Below, in pieces: positions 30,982-44,380 of a stretch of 64,000 nucleotides of DNA (its first letter is position 1; each line of letters starts with the position of its first letter). The notes beneath the pieces are model-generated. The model ran no database searches and was not told the origin of the DNA. It saw only the letters and a program-made list of their open reading frames with translations. Source of the stretch: Blattamonas nauphoetae. Taxonomy: Eukaryota > Preaxostyla > Oxymonadida. The stretch spans positions 1-64,000 of the forward strand of contig JARBJD010000253.1 in assembly GCA_033064195.1 (NCBI GenBank), read 5' to 3'. Position numbers and translations under genes: made by a program.

Positions 30982-33900
30982 ATGAGTGAAAATCAAACAG
31001 AACAAACTTCAAACGATGGAGAAGTCTTCGAAGAGTCTCAAATAAAACCGATTGACCCCAAGCCACTCCATCCCAATGAATCTGAGGCAGAACAAAACAT
31101 GCCAAACATTCCCGTCTCACCTTCAGCACAGTCGCAGGAAAATGATCTTCAATCGCCTGACCCAACTGTACAGGCAGCCGCAATGCTTCCACTAACAGAT
31201 TCGAACCCAACCGAATTCAAAAGAGCCAAAAATGCTGAAGAGGCCCACCCACTTATCGCCAATCTCTTCTTCTGTTTCTACTTTCCTTTCATCTGTCGAT
31301 GCTCACCCATCCGTGATCAGGACATCTACGAGTGCCATTCACTTGACAAAGCCGAGAGAAACATCGCACGAGCAGAAAAGTACTGGGACAAACCAGCGGA
31401 AGAATACCTCACTAAGCGGAAAGAATTCGAAAGCAAAGCACAACAAGAAGGGTATTGCTGTTTCTTTTCGATGAAATCTATTGTTTTCATTCAGTACGAA
31501 AGCAAAACCACCGAAAGAACCTGGTCTGTTCAGCCTAATTTCTTTCAGAATCACGAAAAGCCGCATCACTATCTTCTTCTTATTTGAGGTTATAAGGTGT
31601 GTACAAATATCCCATATTACTCGATCCTTACATGTCATCCTTTGAGTTCTGGTGCAGTTTCATCAACTCCTCATTTCCCTCTCTTTCTCTTCCAGTTATG
31701 TGTTTATGTTCCTGCAACCAGCCATGATGAAATACCTCCTCATTGTTGTTGAATCACGTGAGGTGGATCCGTCTGTACGCTTTCCTTTCGAATTTGCCAT
31801 CCCCCTCATTCTGGCTGGCTTCCTTACCAACTTTTTTGATGCTCTTGGAACTCGCTTTTCTTACCACCATGTCATGTCAGTGCGTTCTATGCTTGCAGGA
31901 CTTGTATACCGCAAAACACTTCTTCTAAACATCACAGCACAATCAAACATCGACAGTGGTCGTTTGCTCTCACTAATCTCCACCGATTGTCGAAATGTCG
32001 CTGAGAACATGTGGATGTTCTATATCATGCTGATGGTGCCAGTCCAAGTCTTGGTTCCACTCATCTTTGTGTTGGTTGACTTTGGCTGGTGCGGCCTAAT
32101 CTCGCTTGGCGTCATCATTGTTGTTACCCCCATCACCATGTTTGTGATGTCCTTTGTTGGCGTGCACATTCAGTTCTATATGGCTCACAACGATGATCGG
32201 AACAAGATCATGAACGAGACCTTGCAAGGAATGAGAATTGTCAAGTTCACTGGACTAGAGGAAGTCTTTATGAAGAAAATCGAAGCCCCAAGACAGAAAC
32301 AAATCAACGATCTTTTCAATTTTATGTGGTTCCAGAACCTGTCAAATGCAATTGTCCGAAATCTGCCAATGTGCGTGAATGCTGCAACACTCTCAACATT
32401 CGTCGTCACACAGAAGATTCCACCAACCAAGTTTGCTTCTGAAGTCATGCCAAACGTCGGCTTCCTCACACAAATGACTCGAGAAACGAATCAAATCCCA
32501 ATGTATCTCCAAGTGATGATGATGATCAGAATCTCGCTTCAGCGTATCAAACAGTTCCTTCTTCTTCCAGAACTCCAACAAGAGCACCACGAAGAACCCA
32601 CAGAGCAAGATATTGCATTGCAGATTGAAGGAGGAAGCTACAAATGGGCAGACCCTCCTGAGATCCCTCTGACGGCGGCCGAACTTCAAGTTCTCAAGAA
32701 GGAAAGACAACAAGCGAAAAAGAACGCTGCGAAGAGGAAGGCAGCCGAGTCTGAAGCTGAGATGAAAGGACTCGGACCTGCTGCTGAATTACCCGCAGCA
32801 AGCCAACCGAAAGATACCAGCAACGAAATCTTCCAACCGACAACCAATCCACCACATTCGCCTTCCAATGTTGTCGAAAATCCAGAGGCCACTGACGATA
32901 CAACTCCCGTCAGCTCTCCGTCGCCTTCCCCATCGCCCACACCCACTCCATCCGGAAGCGGGTCAACTACAACTTTGAACGATATCAACATCTCCCTCAA
33001 AATCGGTTCCTTGACAATGGTTGTGGGTGGTGTCGGATCCGGAAAATCGTCGATCGGTGCTGCCATTATCGGTGACATTGAACGACTCAGCGGAAACGTG
33101 AAGATCCGAGGTTCAATTGCCTATTGCCCACAAGTTCCCTGGATTAACAATGACACTGTCAGAGGGAATATTGTCTTCGGATCGCCATGGGACGAAAAGA
33201 AGTATCTGGAAACTGTGCGTGTCTGTGCATTAGAGCCAGATTTCAAGACTCTTTCGGCAGGAGACCAGACAGCAATTGGAGAGAAGGGGGTGAACCTGAG
33301 TGGAGGGCAGAAAGCGAGAATCCAGTTGGCAAGGTCCATCTACTCGAATCGAGACATTTATGTTTTGGATGACCCTCTGTCGGCTGTTGATGCTCACGTG
33401 GGGCGATATCTGATGGACGAATGTATTTTGGGCAAGCTGAAAGGAAGGACAGTGATGTTGATGACAAACCAGCTCCAGTTCCTCGACAGGGCAGATTGTG
33501 TGATCTTGCTGCACAATGGACATGTTGTGGCCCAAGGCCCGTATGAAGAGTTGAAAGCGAAAGGAATCAACTTTGATCGATACATCATTAAGGCGAACGA
33601 GAAAAAGAAGAAGAAAGAAGAAGAGAAAGAGAAGGAAGCCGAAGAAGCTAAAGATGAAAAGAAAACTGACAAGGTAAGACTGGATGATTTAGCGAAAGGC
33701 GCAGATTCCGACGCTGGCAAACAGATCATCACCGAAGAGGAAATGGAGACAGGGAGCGTGCCATGGTCTTTCTACTTCCGTTACCTCGGCACTCTCTTCC
33801 CCATCCCGCTATTGATACTATTCTTCCTTCTCATCCTCGTTTGCGAAGCCTTCCCTCTTCTGCAGGCGATGTGGCTCGGCGTCATCCCCAACCCAAATAT

Positions 33901-35658
33901 GTTCGGTGGAGATAAATATTATTACTGGAAGATAGCTGTTTACGGACTGTCGATCCCAGTTTCTCTTCTGTTCATGATTCTCCGAGCAATCTTAATTGCG
34001 TGTGCGTCGAGACGATCAAACAGGATCATCCACAATGAACTGCTGAAGAATGTGATTCACTGCCCAACATCCTTCTTCGATACAACACCCATGGGCAGAA
34101 TCATCAACAGATTCACAGGAGATCTCTCACAGACAGACATGATGCTTCTGGCGATGTTTATGATGATTGTGAATCTTGCGATTGGCGTGGTCGGACAGAT
34201 TGTTATTGTGGCCATCCAGTCAGCATTCTTCCTCTTCATCGGAATTCCTGCTCTTATCGTCTACTACATCATCGCAAGTGTGTACAAGCGAGCAGCACGT
34301 AATCTCCAACGACTGGACTCCATTGCCCGTTCACCAGTCATCTCTCTCTACTCCGAGATCATCTCTGGCGCTGGTCTATCCACAATCCGTGCGTTTGGAC
34401 TGGAAGACGTCTGGAAAGCAAAATATTACAACGCACTGGATGACTGGTGCGTGAGAACTATCCTCTACATGGAGGGGAAGACATGGGCGACAACGTACAC
34501 AGGGTTGGTTCTGATCTTGTTTATGGGCGGTGTGGTTGGGCTCGGATGGGCGTTCATGACACCCGCTCAACTCTCCGTCTCTGTCAACTCGGCCATGACG
34601 TTTGGCTTCCTTGGGTTCTATCTTGTCATCCAGATCGTGGAGCTCGAGTCAAGAATGACGAGTTATGAGAGAATCCGTTTCTATTCCTCCAAGCTCCCAC
34701 AGGAAACAACGAAAGTTGAGCTCACACCACCTGAAGAGTGGCCCACAGCGGGAAATGTTCGTTTTGACTCAGTTTCGTTCAGATACAGACACGGCCTTCC
34801 TTTTGTGTTGAAGGACGTTGATTTTGAGATCAAAGCGGGCGAGAAAATCGGAATTTGTGGGCGTACAGGAGCAGGAAAGTCGTCAATGATCTTCGCACTC
34901 TTCCGACTGATCGAACTCGACCCAAAATTGGAACCAAAAATGATCGACACACAGACTGGGTTCTTAATCGACACCGATCCAAACGAAGAACCGAACAAAG
35001 GACGAGTCCTGATCGATGATGTGGACATCTCGAAAGTGGAATTGGGCCGACTCCGTCGCTCAATTGCCATCATCCCACAAGACCCCACCCTCTTCACTGG
35101 CACAGTTCGACATAACCTCGACTTGGCCTCCAAGCGAAGCGATGACCGAATCTGGGAGGTGTTGGACATGGTGGAGATGAGAGAGGTGATTGCTAACCTT
35201 CCAGCTGGTCTCGATTCGGAGGTGGCAGAAGGCGGAAGCAACTTCTCGACGGGACAGCGACAGCTGTTGTGTTTTGTCCGTGCTATTCTGAATAACTGCA
35301 GAATCGTCGTTCTGGATGAAGCAACAGCGAGCGTGGATGTGGAGACGGACGAGAAGATCCAGAAAACGATCAGAGAACAGTTCAGCGACAAGACCGTGAT
35401 TGTGATTGCACATCGACTCAACACAATCATGGATTCTGATCGAATTATGGTTTGTTCACTTCATTCAGTCTCTCATTCATCGTTTTCTCATTCTCTTTCC
35501 ATCAATCTCTTCACACATCTTCATCTCTTGCTTTCTTCCTCTCGTCATCTTCTCAGGTTATGGACAAAGGCCATGTCGCTGAATTCGATTCACCGGCTAA
35601 CCTCAAAGCCAACCCCGATTCGGCGTTCAATGGGCTCATTCGAAGTCTGGACAGTTGA
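30982..35658 (+). CDS. ABC transporter, subfamily C (MRP-like), full length
   Basis: ATP-driven exporter of organic anions or conjugates. Four exons: 30982-31451, 31495-31596, 31696-35449 and 35557-35658, giving 1,475 residues. Layout: acidic N-terminus, membrane domain 1 (YVFMFLQPAMMKYLLIVVES on), NBD1 with Walker A GGVGSGKSSIG, signature LSGGQKARIQLA and Walker B YVLDDPLSAVD, a Lys/Glu-rich linker (KEEEKEKEAEEAKDEKK), membrane domain 2, then NBD2 with Walker A GRTGAGKSSM, signature FSTGQRQLLC and Walker B VVLDEATASVD. No extra N-terminal TMD0, so a short MRP type. A 110-residue Ala/Pro/Ser-rich stretch sits before NBD1, and about 25 extra residues follow NBD2 Walker A. It converges on the beta-helix gene with 294 bases between stops. 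Membrane location (plasma or vacuole) is not shown. Confidence 0.93.
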
Positions 35659-35926
35659 CACTCACCCCTGAAAGACTCTGAAACGAATCCTTCTGAATGG
35701 ATGGATTTGAGAGAGAATAATGTCTTGATTTGACGAGAAGGTCGTCACGATTAAGTCTCGTTTTGAGGCACTTTCATTTATTTTGAAAAATAGCTTCAAT
35801 TCGCATTCGATTGGAAATGACATATTAATCATTTTGTAGAAGTCTTTGATTAATCGTCGCATGTTTCATCTTCCACAAAAATCTGCAACTTCGACTTTCA
35901 AAACGAAGAAACTTCTGACAAATTTG

Positions 35927-37682
35927 GGAAATGAAGAAAAACAATTGGATTATCAAGCTAGCTGTTGGACAATAACACCACATCCTGATGTTTTCACATT
36001 CCGACGAAGCACTGTCGGTTGGCTTCCTTTCCAATAAACAATCAGTCCTCCTTCCGACGAGTCCAGTGTCGAGGACGACAATGTGCGGCTCAGAGTGGTG
36101 TTCGTCACAATCAGAGTGCAACGATGATACACAAGTGACAGAAAAACGAAAGGCTCAGTTGAGAAATGCGACAATGACGATGAAAAACGACAAGAACGAA
36201 TGTCCACAGTGCAAGGCAGCGATCTCCGAGCAAATGTAGTATCCAAAACAAGACGCAGCTGCGGCGACGACGACACTTCGTTGTTCACAAGTCCCAGTCT
36301 TTCCAGAACGATCGATTCAAACCCACAAAATGAAAGAAGCTCGGTCGTGCTCACCACGTCATGAATCTCACAAGCACGAATCGAAGAAGAGCTTCCATTG
36401 CCAATTCGGATCAACGGAGAAAGAAACGAAGACGATGACACATCCACATCTTCCACAATCATCGAACTCTCCCCATCTCCACAAAACAGACCAAGTCCCT
36501 CACAGAATGATGACACAACACAATCCACAAAACTCACTGAAGATCCTCTCCCAAACACAATCCAACACGAAGAAAACGATGACGATGCAGATGCAGATGA
36601 CGAGACAGAACTCGGTGATGCTGTCATTGTCAATTCAATCGATGAGAACTGAACAGAACACGATGAGACAACAAACAGGCCAACAATTGGTCTTGTTCCC
36701 AGATCTGAAACAACCAGCTCTCCTCTCTTCAGTGATGTGTGAGATGAGATGCAAACTGACTCGGAGGACAGAATCATTGCATCCCCCATGTTCGAGCGAG
36801 ACACAACAATCAGTTCAGTCACTGATGACTTTCGTTGAGCCATCCCTTTCGACACTGTTTCACAGCCTCGTGACTCGTCCCATCCACAATCAATTCCAGC
36901 TCTTGATTGTCCATCAATAAAGATCTTTTCCCGATCATTTCGTTCAAACAGAGACAGAAGAGAAATCGAACGAAGGCGAGACGTCGGTTTTTCTGCTTTG
37001 TCAATCCCCCAAAGTTTGTTCATGTCAGACGGATAAACCAACGACGACAGAAGTTCTTCCCAGTTCTCTTCCGAGATCAACGACGACAGAGAGTGGCCTT
37101 CAACAAACACCCACTCCCCTTTCTTCCCATCTCCACACCAGCAGTTCGTCATCTTTCCTCCAACAATCAAACTCGATGAGTCGATCTCCGACGAACAGCT
37201 AATCCAAAGAACTCCTCCATTCCCTTTAATACTCCCACAGTTCGTGAACACACTTCTCACAATCTCCACTTTCTCGGATCCTCCCACCAAATAGCAGCTC
37301 ACAACACTTCCATCTCCATTTCCAACAATCCACGAAAAGCTGCTGTCTTCGATGATCAGAGAACCACCAGAACAAGCAATCAATGAGTGAGTCGTCCTCA
37401 CATCCGATGACGATGACGACGAGAACGAGCAGCTTGTCACTGTCAGCATCCCACTTCGAGATTGGAGAAGAGCAATTGACCGATCGGATGGGAGCGAGAA
37501 AGCGAGAGCATCGAGGTGGAGAGAATGAGCAAGGTTCGCTGCTGCATTCACCAGACTTCCCGATTCCGACACGTCCACTCTGCTCTTGTCTCCTCCCTTC
37601 GACACGATTTCTGTCTTGTCCTGCTTCAGGTTCACCTCCTCCTTCAGCTGAGTAGCATCAACAACGGCGATCGTGCAGAGAA
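35927..37682 (-). repeat. Duplicated 3' block of beta-helix genes, copy A
   Basis: Nearly identical to 42634-44380, covering the last ~575 codons plus about 26 bases after the stop. Small in-frame indels separate the copies (for example SSASASSSFSSCWIVFG against SSASSLSSCWIVFG). Outside the block the two genes are only distantly alike. Confidence 0.85.
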
Positions 37683-40600
37683 CACTGTCAGCCAAATGAA
37701 GATCTGCCTCGTCCAGACTCGCACACGGAAACGTCACGTCTCCACACCATGGCCCATCTCGCCCGATCGAATGAACGAGAATAGTTGGAGCAGTGAAGAA
37801 CGACAAGTAGAGAAGAAGGGTGGGTGAATGGAAAAGAGAGCTAGTTGCTTCGTCTTCGTCGAGTGACTTGTACAAATTATCCACATCTCCTCCTCTGCGA
37901 GGGAACTCCGAGTTTGGCACACATTCGATTACTTTCCCCAAGTTCTGGCCATGCACAACAATTCGTGTTCCATCCTGCCCTTCCGTGTTCACCACATTCA
38001 CAAAATGAACACGGTCTAGTCGGATTCTGTCGGCGTCGGCAAGCACAACAACACCAGCTATGCTTGGCTGCACTGTCATATCGTGGAATGACACTTCTGA
38101 CATCTCAATTTCAATTCCACTCTTTCCATTGGAAGCGTGAGACGATAACGACGAAGAAGACACGATTGGATGGAAGATGGCAGTTGAAGGAGCTTGCATG
38201 GTGAAGGAAGAAGAAGTGATCACCAGCGTGCCAGATTCGCATTCGACAAGAGGAACACTCATCGAAAGCTGAATGGTGAATTCACAGCCAGTGATCGATG
38301 AGTGTGCAGAGGGTGAAACAAGGCGGCAGAGATGGTTGTCGATGGTCCACTCAAACTTTGTCGTTGAGAATTCCATCGATCCTTCTTCATCTACTTCCAC
38401 AAACGGTATTCCAGTCTCGATCGGTCCCTCGCCATGTTTCACTTCGACTATCTCCACAGGACTCCATTCATTGTTCGACATCATCAGAACGATGGCCTGT
38501 CTCGTCACTGTGCCAGTCTCGAAGAAGAACAGCGTTGACATGAGATAGATCGGCACAGGAAGATATTTGCCAGTGTCGGTTTGTGTGTGGATGTAAGGAA
38601 GATAGTACGACAACGAATTGAAATCTAGAACTGGGCCAGGCACGGTTGGCGGTTCAGACTGATTACTGTCCTCATTCACTTCCATCGTTGGCGGTGGGAG
38701 GTTGCGAGAGAGCTGTGGATATCCTTCCACTTCGATGTGACGATACTGGCCTTCGTCATCGAATGAGCGTCCGCTTAACGAAAAGTGGTTTTCACACAGA
38801 TTCGAGAGAAATCCCTCCAAATCTGGATGAGTGTCGGCGAACGTTTTGGAGAAGAAGAGATCAGATCCTTCAGCAAACGAATTGTTGGAGTATTTCTCTG
38901 CATAGACAAAGAACTGGCCATCTGTGGCATCTCCATCGATAAATGCTCCAGAACCTTTTCTCGCCTTGCATCCAGAAAAAGCTGGATAAGAGAAGTCACT
39001 CTGAAACATATTCCAATCACTCGCCCCAATTGTGATAGAAGTGGATACTTCGCTGCAGATATACAGACCACCGCCCAAGTCAGCGGAGCAGTCGACGATC
39101 TGATGCAATGTTACATAAACAATCAGATTTTCACTGTAACGATTCTCAAGATACACTGCTCCTCCTCGTTGAGTGGCAGAACATCGAAAGAATGTGGAGT
39201 CAAACAACGACAACGAACAATTATGAGCAAAGACAGCACCACCATTCGACGCATGGCAGTCCACAATCGGGACTACACTGATAAAGACATCTGCATCATT
39301 TCCGTTGACTCGTGCCCCGTTTCCAGATGTGGAGAGATTCGTCACGCAGCAGGTGGCGAAAGAACTCGGTGAATTCATATTGAAATACCCTCCCGTCGTT
39401 TCGAAGCAGGAGCGAGTGGCAAAAGTTATTGAGACGATTGAAGTATTAGAAATCATAACCATTCCTTTGGATTGACAGAATGCTCTGTTTGAAAGGCCAC
39501 CGTCTGAGGAGAGGATCGAGTTCGACATACTCAGACTGGATGTGCTGTCGAGGGTGATCATTGGATCCGTTTGCTTCGTGCTGAGGATGACAACGCAGGA
39601 GGAGATGAAGATGGAGGAACCTGATTGCATTGAGAAGAGGGTTCCATCTGTCTGGGATGACTGAGTCAGTGGAGAGTTGGGAGCACTGGAACTCGAGCGG
39701 ATGTCGATAATCCCTTCACTCCATTGGACAGGTCTGATGAACGTCATTTCCTCTCGAGTGGTGCAGAGATTCAGATCGAGAATGGTGTTTTCATTGACAA
39801 TGGTGGAGAGATCCAGTGCCTCTACATCACTCGGGGTGTAAGAGTCTGGGGAGTATGCAATTTGTTGAAAATAGTCAGCGTCATCAAACACAATGAAAAT
39901 TGACAGAGGTTGGAAAGAGGAGAACCCACCACTCTCATCGGCAACGTGAGGTGAGTGACTGAGTGATGATGAATCCCTATCGAATGAGGGTAAGTCAGCA
40001 ACGGTGATTGTTGATTGGTGGATATCGTGTGCGACTGAATCATCTCGACCACGATTGAGTAGAAATTTTGACTCAAAAAAGTGAATCGTTGACAAATCCG
40101 TGACATTCAAATGGATGGCTCCACACAATCCAGTCTTTGAGTGACAATACGAGAATTGGGCATGAATAGTGAGATATGAGGCTCTCTCGCAATCGAGTGC
40201 TGCTCCTCCCAAACCACTCGTTCGTGTCAGATGTCGGAAGATGACATGGTTCAATGTCAGGCTCCCATCCACAACTGAGATCACGCTTGATGAACTCTCG
40301 ATTCGGAGGAAGAGCGACTGTTCAATTTCTACTTCAGCAGTGTCTGAAACAGAGATCAGTGAACATTTCATCGACGAGAGGGTGTCAAAGTGACAGAGTG
40401 TGAAGGTGACTGTACCAGCGGAGAACATGAAAGGAGTTGAAGAAATTCCATCCACTCCAATCATCATCAGATTGTTCAACGACATATTTGTGTCGACTGT
40501 AGTTTGGACAAGGGATGCACCAGTCAGAGGAACCAGATTGAGATCTGTCAGCGTGACATCCCCATAACAGTCCAATATCAGAGAGAACGACGACGGGGTT

Positions 40601-42558
40601 TGAGTTGAGTCCCACTCTTCTTTTCGATAGTGTCCACAGATTGTGGGTTTGCTAGACGCCTCAATGTGAACTTCTCCGAAATACCCGGTTCCGAGTTTGA
40701 TTTTCTTCGATTCGGTTGCCCCAACTTTTAGAAGAGCAGCGGAGAGAGAGTTACACGGCGATGAGAACGAGCAGTCACCTCCGTCCACACCACTCACCAC
40801 AAACAGCACATCATCAGTCACTTCAGAATCACTCGATTGCGTGCATCCAAACGCTGTTGAGAGAGAATTGAGCGGAAAGGCGACGGCCCAATCCGGATCT
40901 TGTTGGGCTGTGTTTCCTTCAAAGTGGCAGATCATCAGTGAAGTTGTTGAGGCAAACAACGCACCACACTCAATCAGAGCCGTGTTCGACACAAACTCGG
41001 AGAAAGAGACAGTACAGCTATGGACAAAGGCAGCCCCTCCAGAGCCACCTGCCTGACACGAGGTGAATGAGGAGCGAGTGACGGTGTGGGAGCCGGATGT
41101 GATGATGGCAATAGCACCACCTTTTGAGACAGACGTGCATTCGACGAACTTGCTCCCTTCGATTGTGGCTGTCGTGGAGATGTCGTAATCTCTCGATGTG
41201 ATGAGGATCGCTCCGCCAGATCCGAGTTTGGTCTTGCATTCGGCGAACATGCAGTTTGTGACGGAGAGAGGTGCTTGCGAGAACAATCTGATGGCACTTC
41301 CACCTGAATCAATTTGAGAACCAGGATCAGGCTGTTCCTCCGTAATCTTTGTAAACGAGCAGTCGGTGTATGTGATGGGATTGGCTGTTGTGGCATATTT
41401 GAAGCGGGATGGAATAATCAATTCAGAGAGAGTGGTGACGGACCAATACATTTGCGATGAATCTTGTGAGTATTCCTCTCCTGTGAACGTGTACGGTGGA
41501 GTAAGGAATTCCAGTTCCTTTTTGATGATATCAGAAAAGGCTGATGTGAGAAACACGTCTTTGCTGGCCCAGGGTGTCGAGATCGACGAGCTGATTGAGT
41601 TGTTCTGGAAACGAAATGATCCTCCAAAGTTGTGGTCCTGAACGATCGTGTTTTGGAGTGCCCCAACAGAATCAGACACACTGACACCAATGCATATCTG
41701 GGATAGTCATCTCGCAGGAATCAGAGGGCGAGATTTCGACGATGTCAAGTTCATAACATTCCACGATTCTATGAATGTTGAAATCTCACTGCTCTCCACA
41801 AATGATGGCTGTGACGGAGAAAAGTCGAGTAGTACGCTGTTTCCGGATGTCAGTTGGTGAGACGAGTGTTCGATTGATGTGAAGACCATTGATACATATA
41901 AACTTGGGTCGGATGATATAATCTTAGAAAATGGTGCAATAAGATCATTTTGAGAAATGAATCGGGTGCGAGAAACCATGATCATGGACGGTATAGTCGA
42001 AGATGGATCGGATGTCACAATCGTTGGAGATGACCATCCAGACGAGATAACCGTACAGTCATTCATTGATAATGATGAAGAGACGAGAGTTGACAAAGAA
42101 AAAGATGTTCGGGGAGAGTGATCATTTGGGTTTGATGAAGGAGGAGAAATCAGTGTTGGAGTTAACTCCATTTGAAACGATGAAAAACAAAGAGTGAAGT
42201 TAAACATATCAAGAATACTCCTGGAGCCACATTCGTTGCTCTGACGAAGCTCTGAAGTAGATTTCTGTCTGGTCAACCGAGAATTGACAGCAAATGAATG
42301 TGTCAATGTTGTCGATCGTGATCCAATGAAATGGTAACAAGACGAAGTCAGAACGAGAGAATCAGCATAATAAATTGTGTTCAGAAGTTTTCTGGGATTA
42401 TCATTCTGATTGGAATGTATAGTCGAATGATTTTGATTGAACACAGAATGAAATGGGATTGGACCAATACTATTGTGTTGAGAATCACTGGCGAGGAACA
42501 GCGACGATAGTTGCATCAATAGTAGATATATACGGAGAAGAGTGATGTGTGTTGTCAT
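35953..42558 (-). CDS. Giant right-handed beta-helix surface protein, with in-frame UGA
   Basis: From the ATG at 42558, a signal peptide (MTTHITLLRIYLLLMQLSSL) leads one continuous frame of 2,202 codons to TGA at 35953-35955, interrupted only by TGA at 41707-41709 (codon 284), with CTA following. The rest shows parallel beta-helix repeats of the Pmp-like type: FVECTSVSKGGAIAI, FTSCQAGGSGGAAFVH, CHFEGNTA, CHASNGGAVFAHNCSLSLFD and FRCSATQRGGAVYLE. Cys-rich and Ser/Thr-rich, with no C-terminal membrane anchor, so secreted or held by partners. The last third is shared with the neighbouring gene. Nonsense mutation, translational read-through, or a start downstream of the TGA are all possible. Upstream ATGs at 42594 and 42627 are also in frame but lengthen the signal peptide awkwardly. 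Confidence 0.75.
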
Positions 42559-42633
42559 TTGGAGGAGCAGAGAATGGTCAGATCTTGAAGGCATTTTTGC
42601 ATTAAGAAAAAGAGTAGTAATGCGCATACAATT

Positions 42634-44380
42634 GGAAATGAAGAAAAATAATTGGTTTATCAAGCTAGCTGTTGGACAATAACACCACATCCTGATGTTT
42701 TCACATTCCGACGAAGCACTGTCGGTTGGCTTCCTTTCCAATAAACAATCAGTCCTCCTTCCGACGAGTCCAGTGTCGAGGACGACAATGTGCGGCTCAG
42801 AGTGGTGTTCGTCACAATCAGAGTGCAACGATGATACACAAGTGACAGAAAAACGAAAGGCTCAGTTGAGAAATGCGACAATGACGATGAAAAACGACAA
42901 GAACGAATGTCCACAGTGCAAGGCAGCGATCTCCGAGCAAAGGAAGAATCCAAGACAAGACGCAGCTGCGGTGACGACGACACTTCGTTGTTCACAAGTC
43001 CCAGTCTTTCCAGAACGATCGATTCAAACCCACAAAATGAAAGAAGCTCGGTCGTGCTCACCACGTCATGAATCTCACAAGCACGAATCGATGACGAGCT
43101 TCCATTTCCAATTCGGATCAACGGAGAAATAAACGAACACGATGACACATCCACATCTTCCAAAATCATCGAACTCTCTCCATCTCCACAAAACAGACCA
43201 ACTCCCTCACAGAATGATGACACAACACAATCCACAAAACTCACTGAAGATCCTCTCCCAAACACAATCCAACACGAAGACAATGACGATGCAGATGACG
43301 AGACAGAACTCAGTGATGCCGCCATAACCAATTCAATCGATGAGAACTGAACTGAGCACGATGAGACAACGAAGAGTCCAACACTTGATCTTGTTCCCAG
43401 ATCTGAAACAACCAGCTCTCCTCTCTTCAGTGATGTGTGAGAGGAGATGCAAACTGATTCAGATGATAGAATCATTGCATCCCCCACGTTCGAGCGAGAC
43501 ACAACAATCAGTTCAGTCACTGATGACTTTCGTTGAGCCATCCCTTTCGACACTGTTTCACAGCCGCGTGACTCGTCCCATCCACAATCAATTCCAGCTC
43601 TTGATTGTTCATCAATAAAGATCTTTTCCCGACCATTTCGTTCAAACAGAGACAGAAGAGAAATCGAACGAAGGCGAGATGTCGGTTCTTCTGCTTTGTC
43701 AATCCCCCAAAGTTTGTTCATGTCAGACGGATAAACCAACGACGACAGAAGTTCTTCCCAGTTCTCTTCCGAGATCAACGACGACAGAGAGTGGCCTTCA
43801 ACAAACACCCACTCCCCTTTCTTCCCATCTCCACACCAGCAGTTCGTCATCTTTCCTCCAACAATCAAACTCGATGAGTCGATCTCCGACGAACAGCTAA
43901 TCCAAAGAACTCCCCCATTCCCTTTCATACTCCCACAGTTCGTGAACACACTTCTCACAATCTCCACTTTCTCGGATCCTCCCGTCAAATAGCAGCTCAC
44001 AACACTTCCATCTCCATTTCCAACAATCCACGAGAAGCTGCTGTCTTCGATGATCAGAGAACCACCAGAACAAGCAATCAATGAGTGAGTCGTCCTCACA
44101 CTCGATGACGATGAAGACGAGAACGAGCAGCTTGTCACTGTCAGCATCCCACTTCGAGATTGGAGAAGAGCAATTGACCGATCGGATGGGAGCGAGAAAG
44201 CGAGAGCATCGAGGTGGAGAGAATGAGCAAGGTTCGCTGCTGCATTCACCAGACTTCCCGATTCCGACACGTCCACTCTGCTCTTGTCTCCTCCCTTCGA
44301 CACGATTTCTGTCTTGTCCTGCCTCAGGTCCACCTCCCCCTTCAGCTGAGTAGCATCAACAACGGCGATCGTGCAGAGAA
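42634..44380 (-). repeat. Duplicated 3' block of beta-helix genes, copy B
   Basis: Partner of 35927-37682. Carries the last ~575 codons of the larger beta-helix gene. Identity drops sharply upstream of the codons for TIAVVDATQLK. Confidence 0.85.

Noticed and set aside
41707-41709. UGA reassigned as a sense codon in this genome
   Set aside because: TGA ends the ABCC, DENN, cathepsin and beta-helix genes, so the standard code applies.
36330-44353. Plus-strand open frames opposite the beta-helix genes
   Set aside because: They lie wholly antisense to long minus-strand frames, appear in both duplicated blocks, and show no domain.
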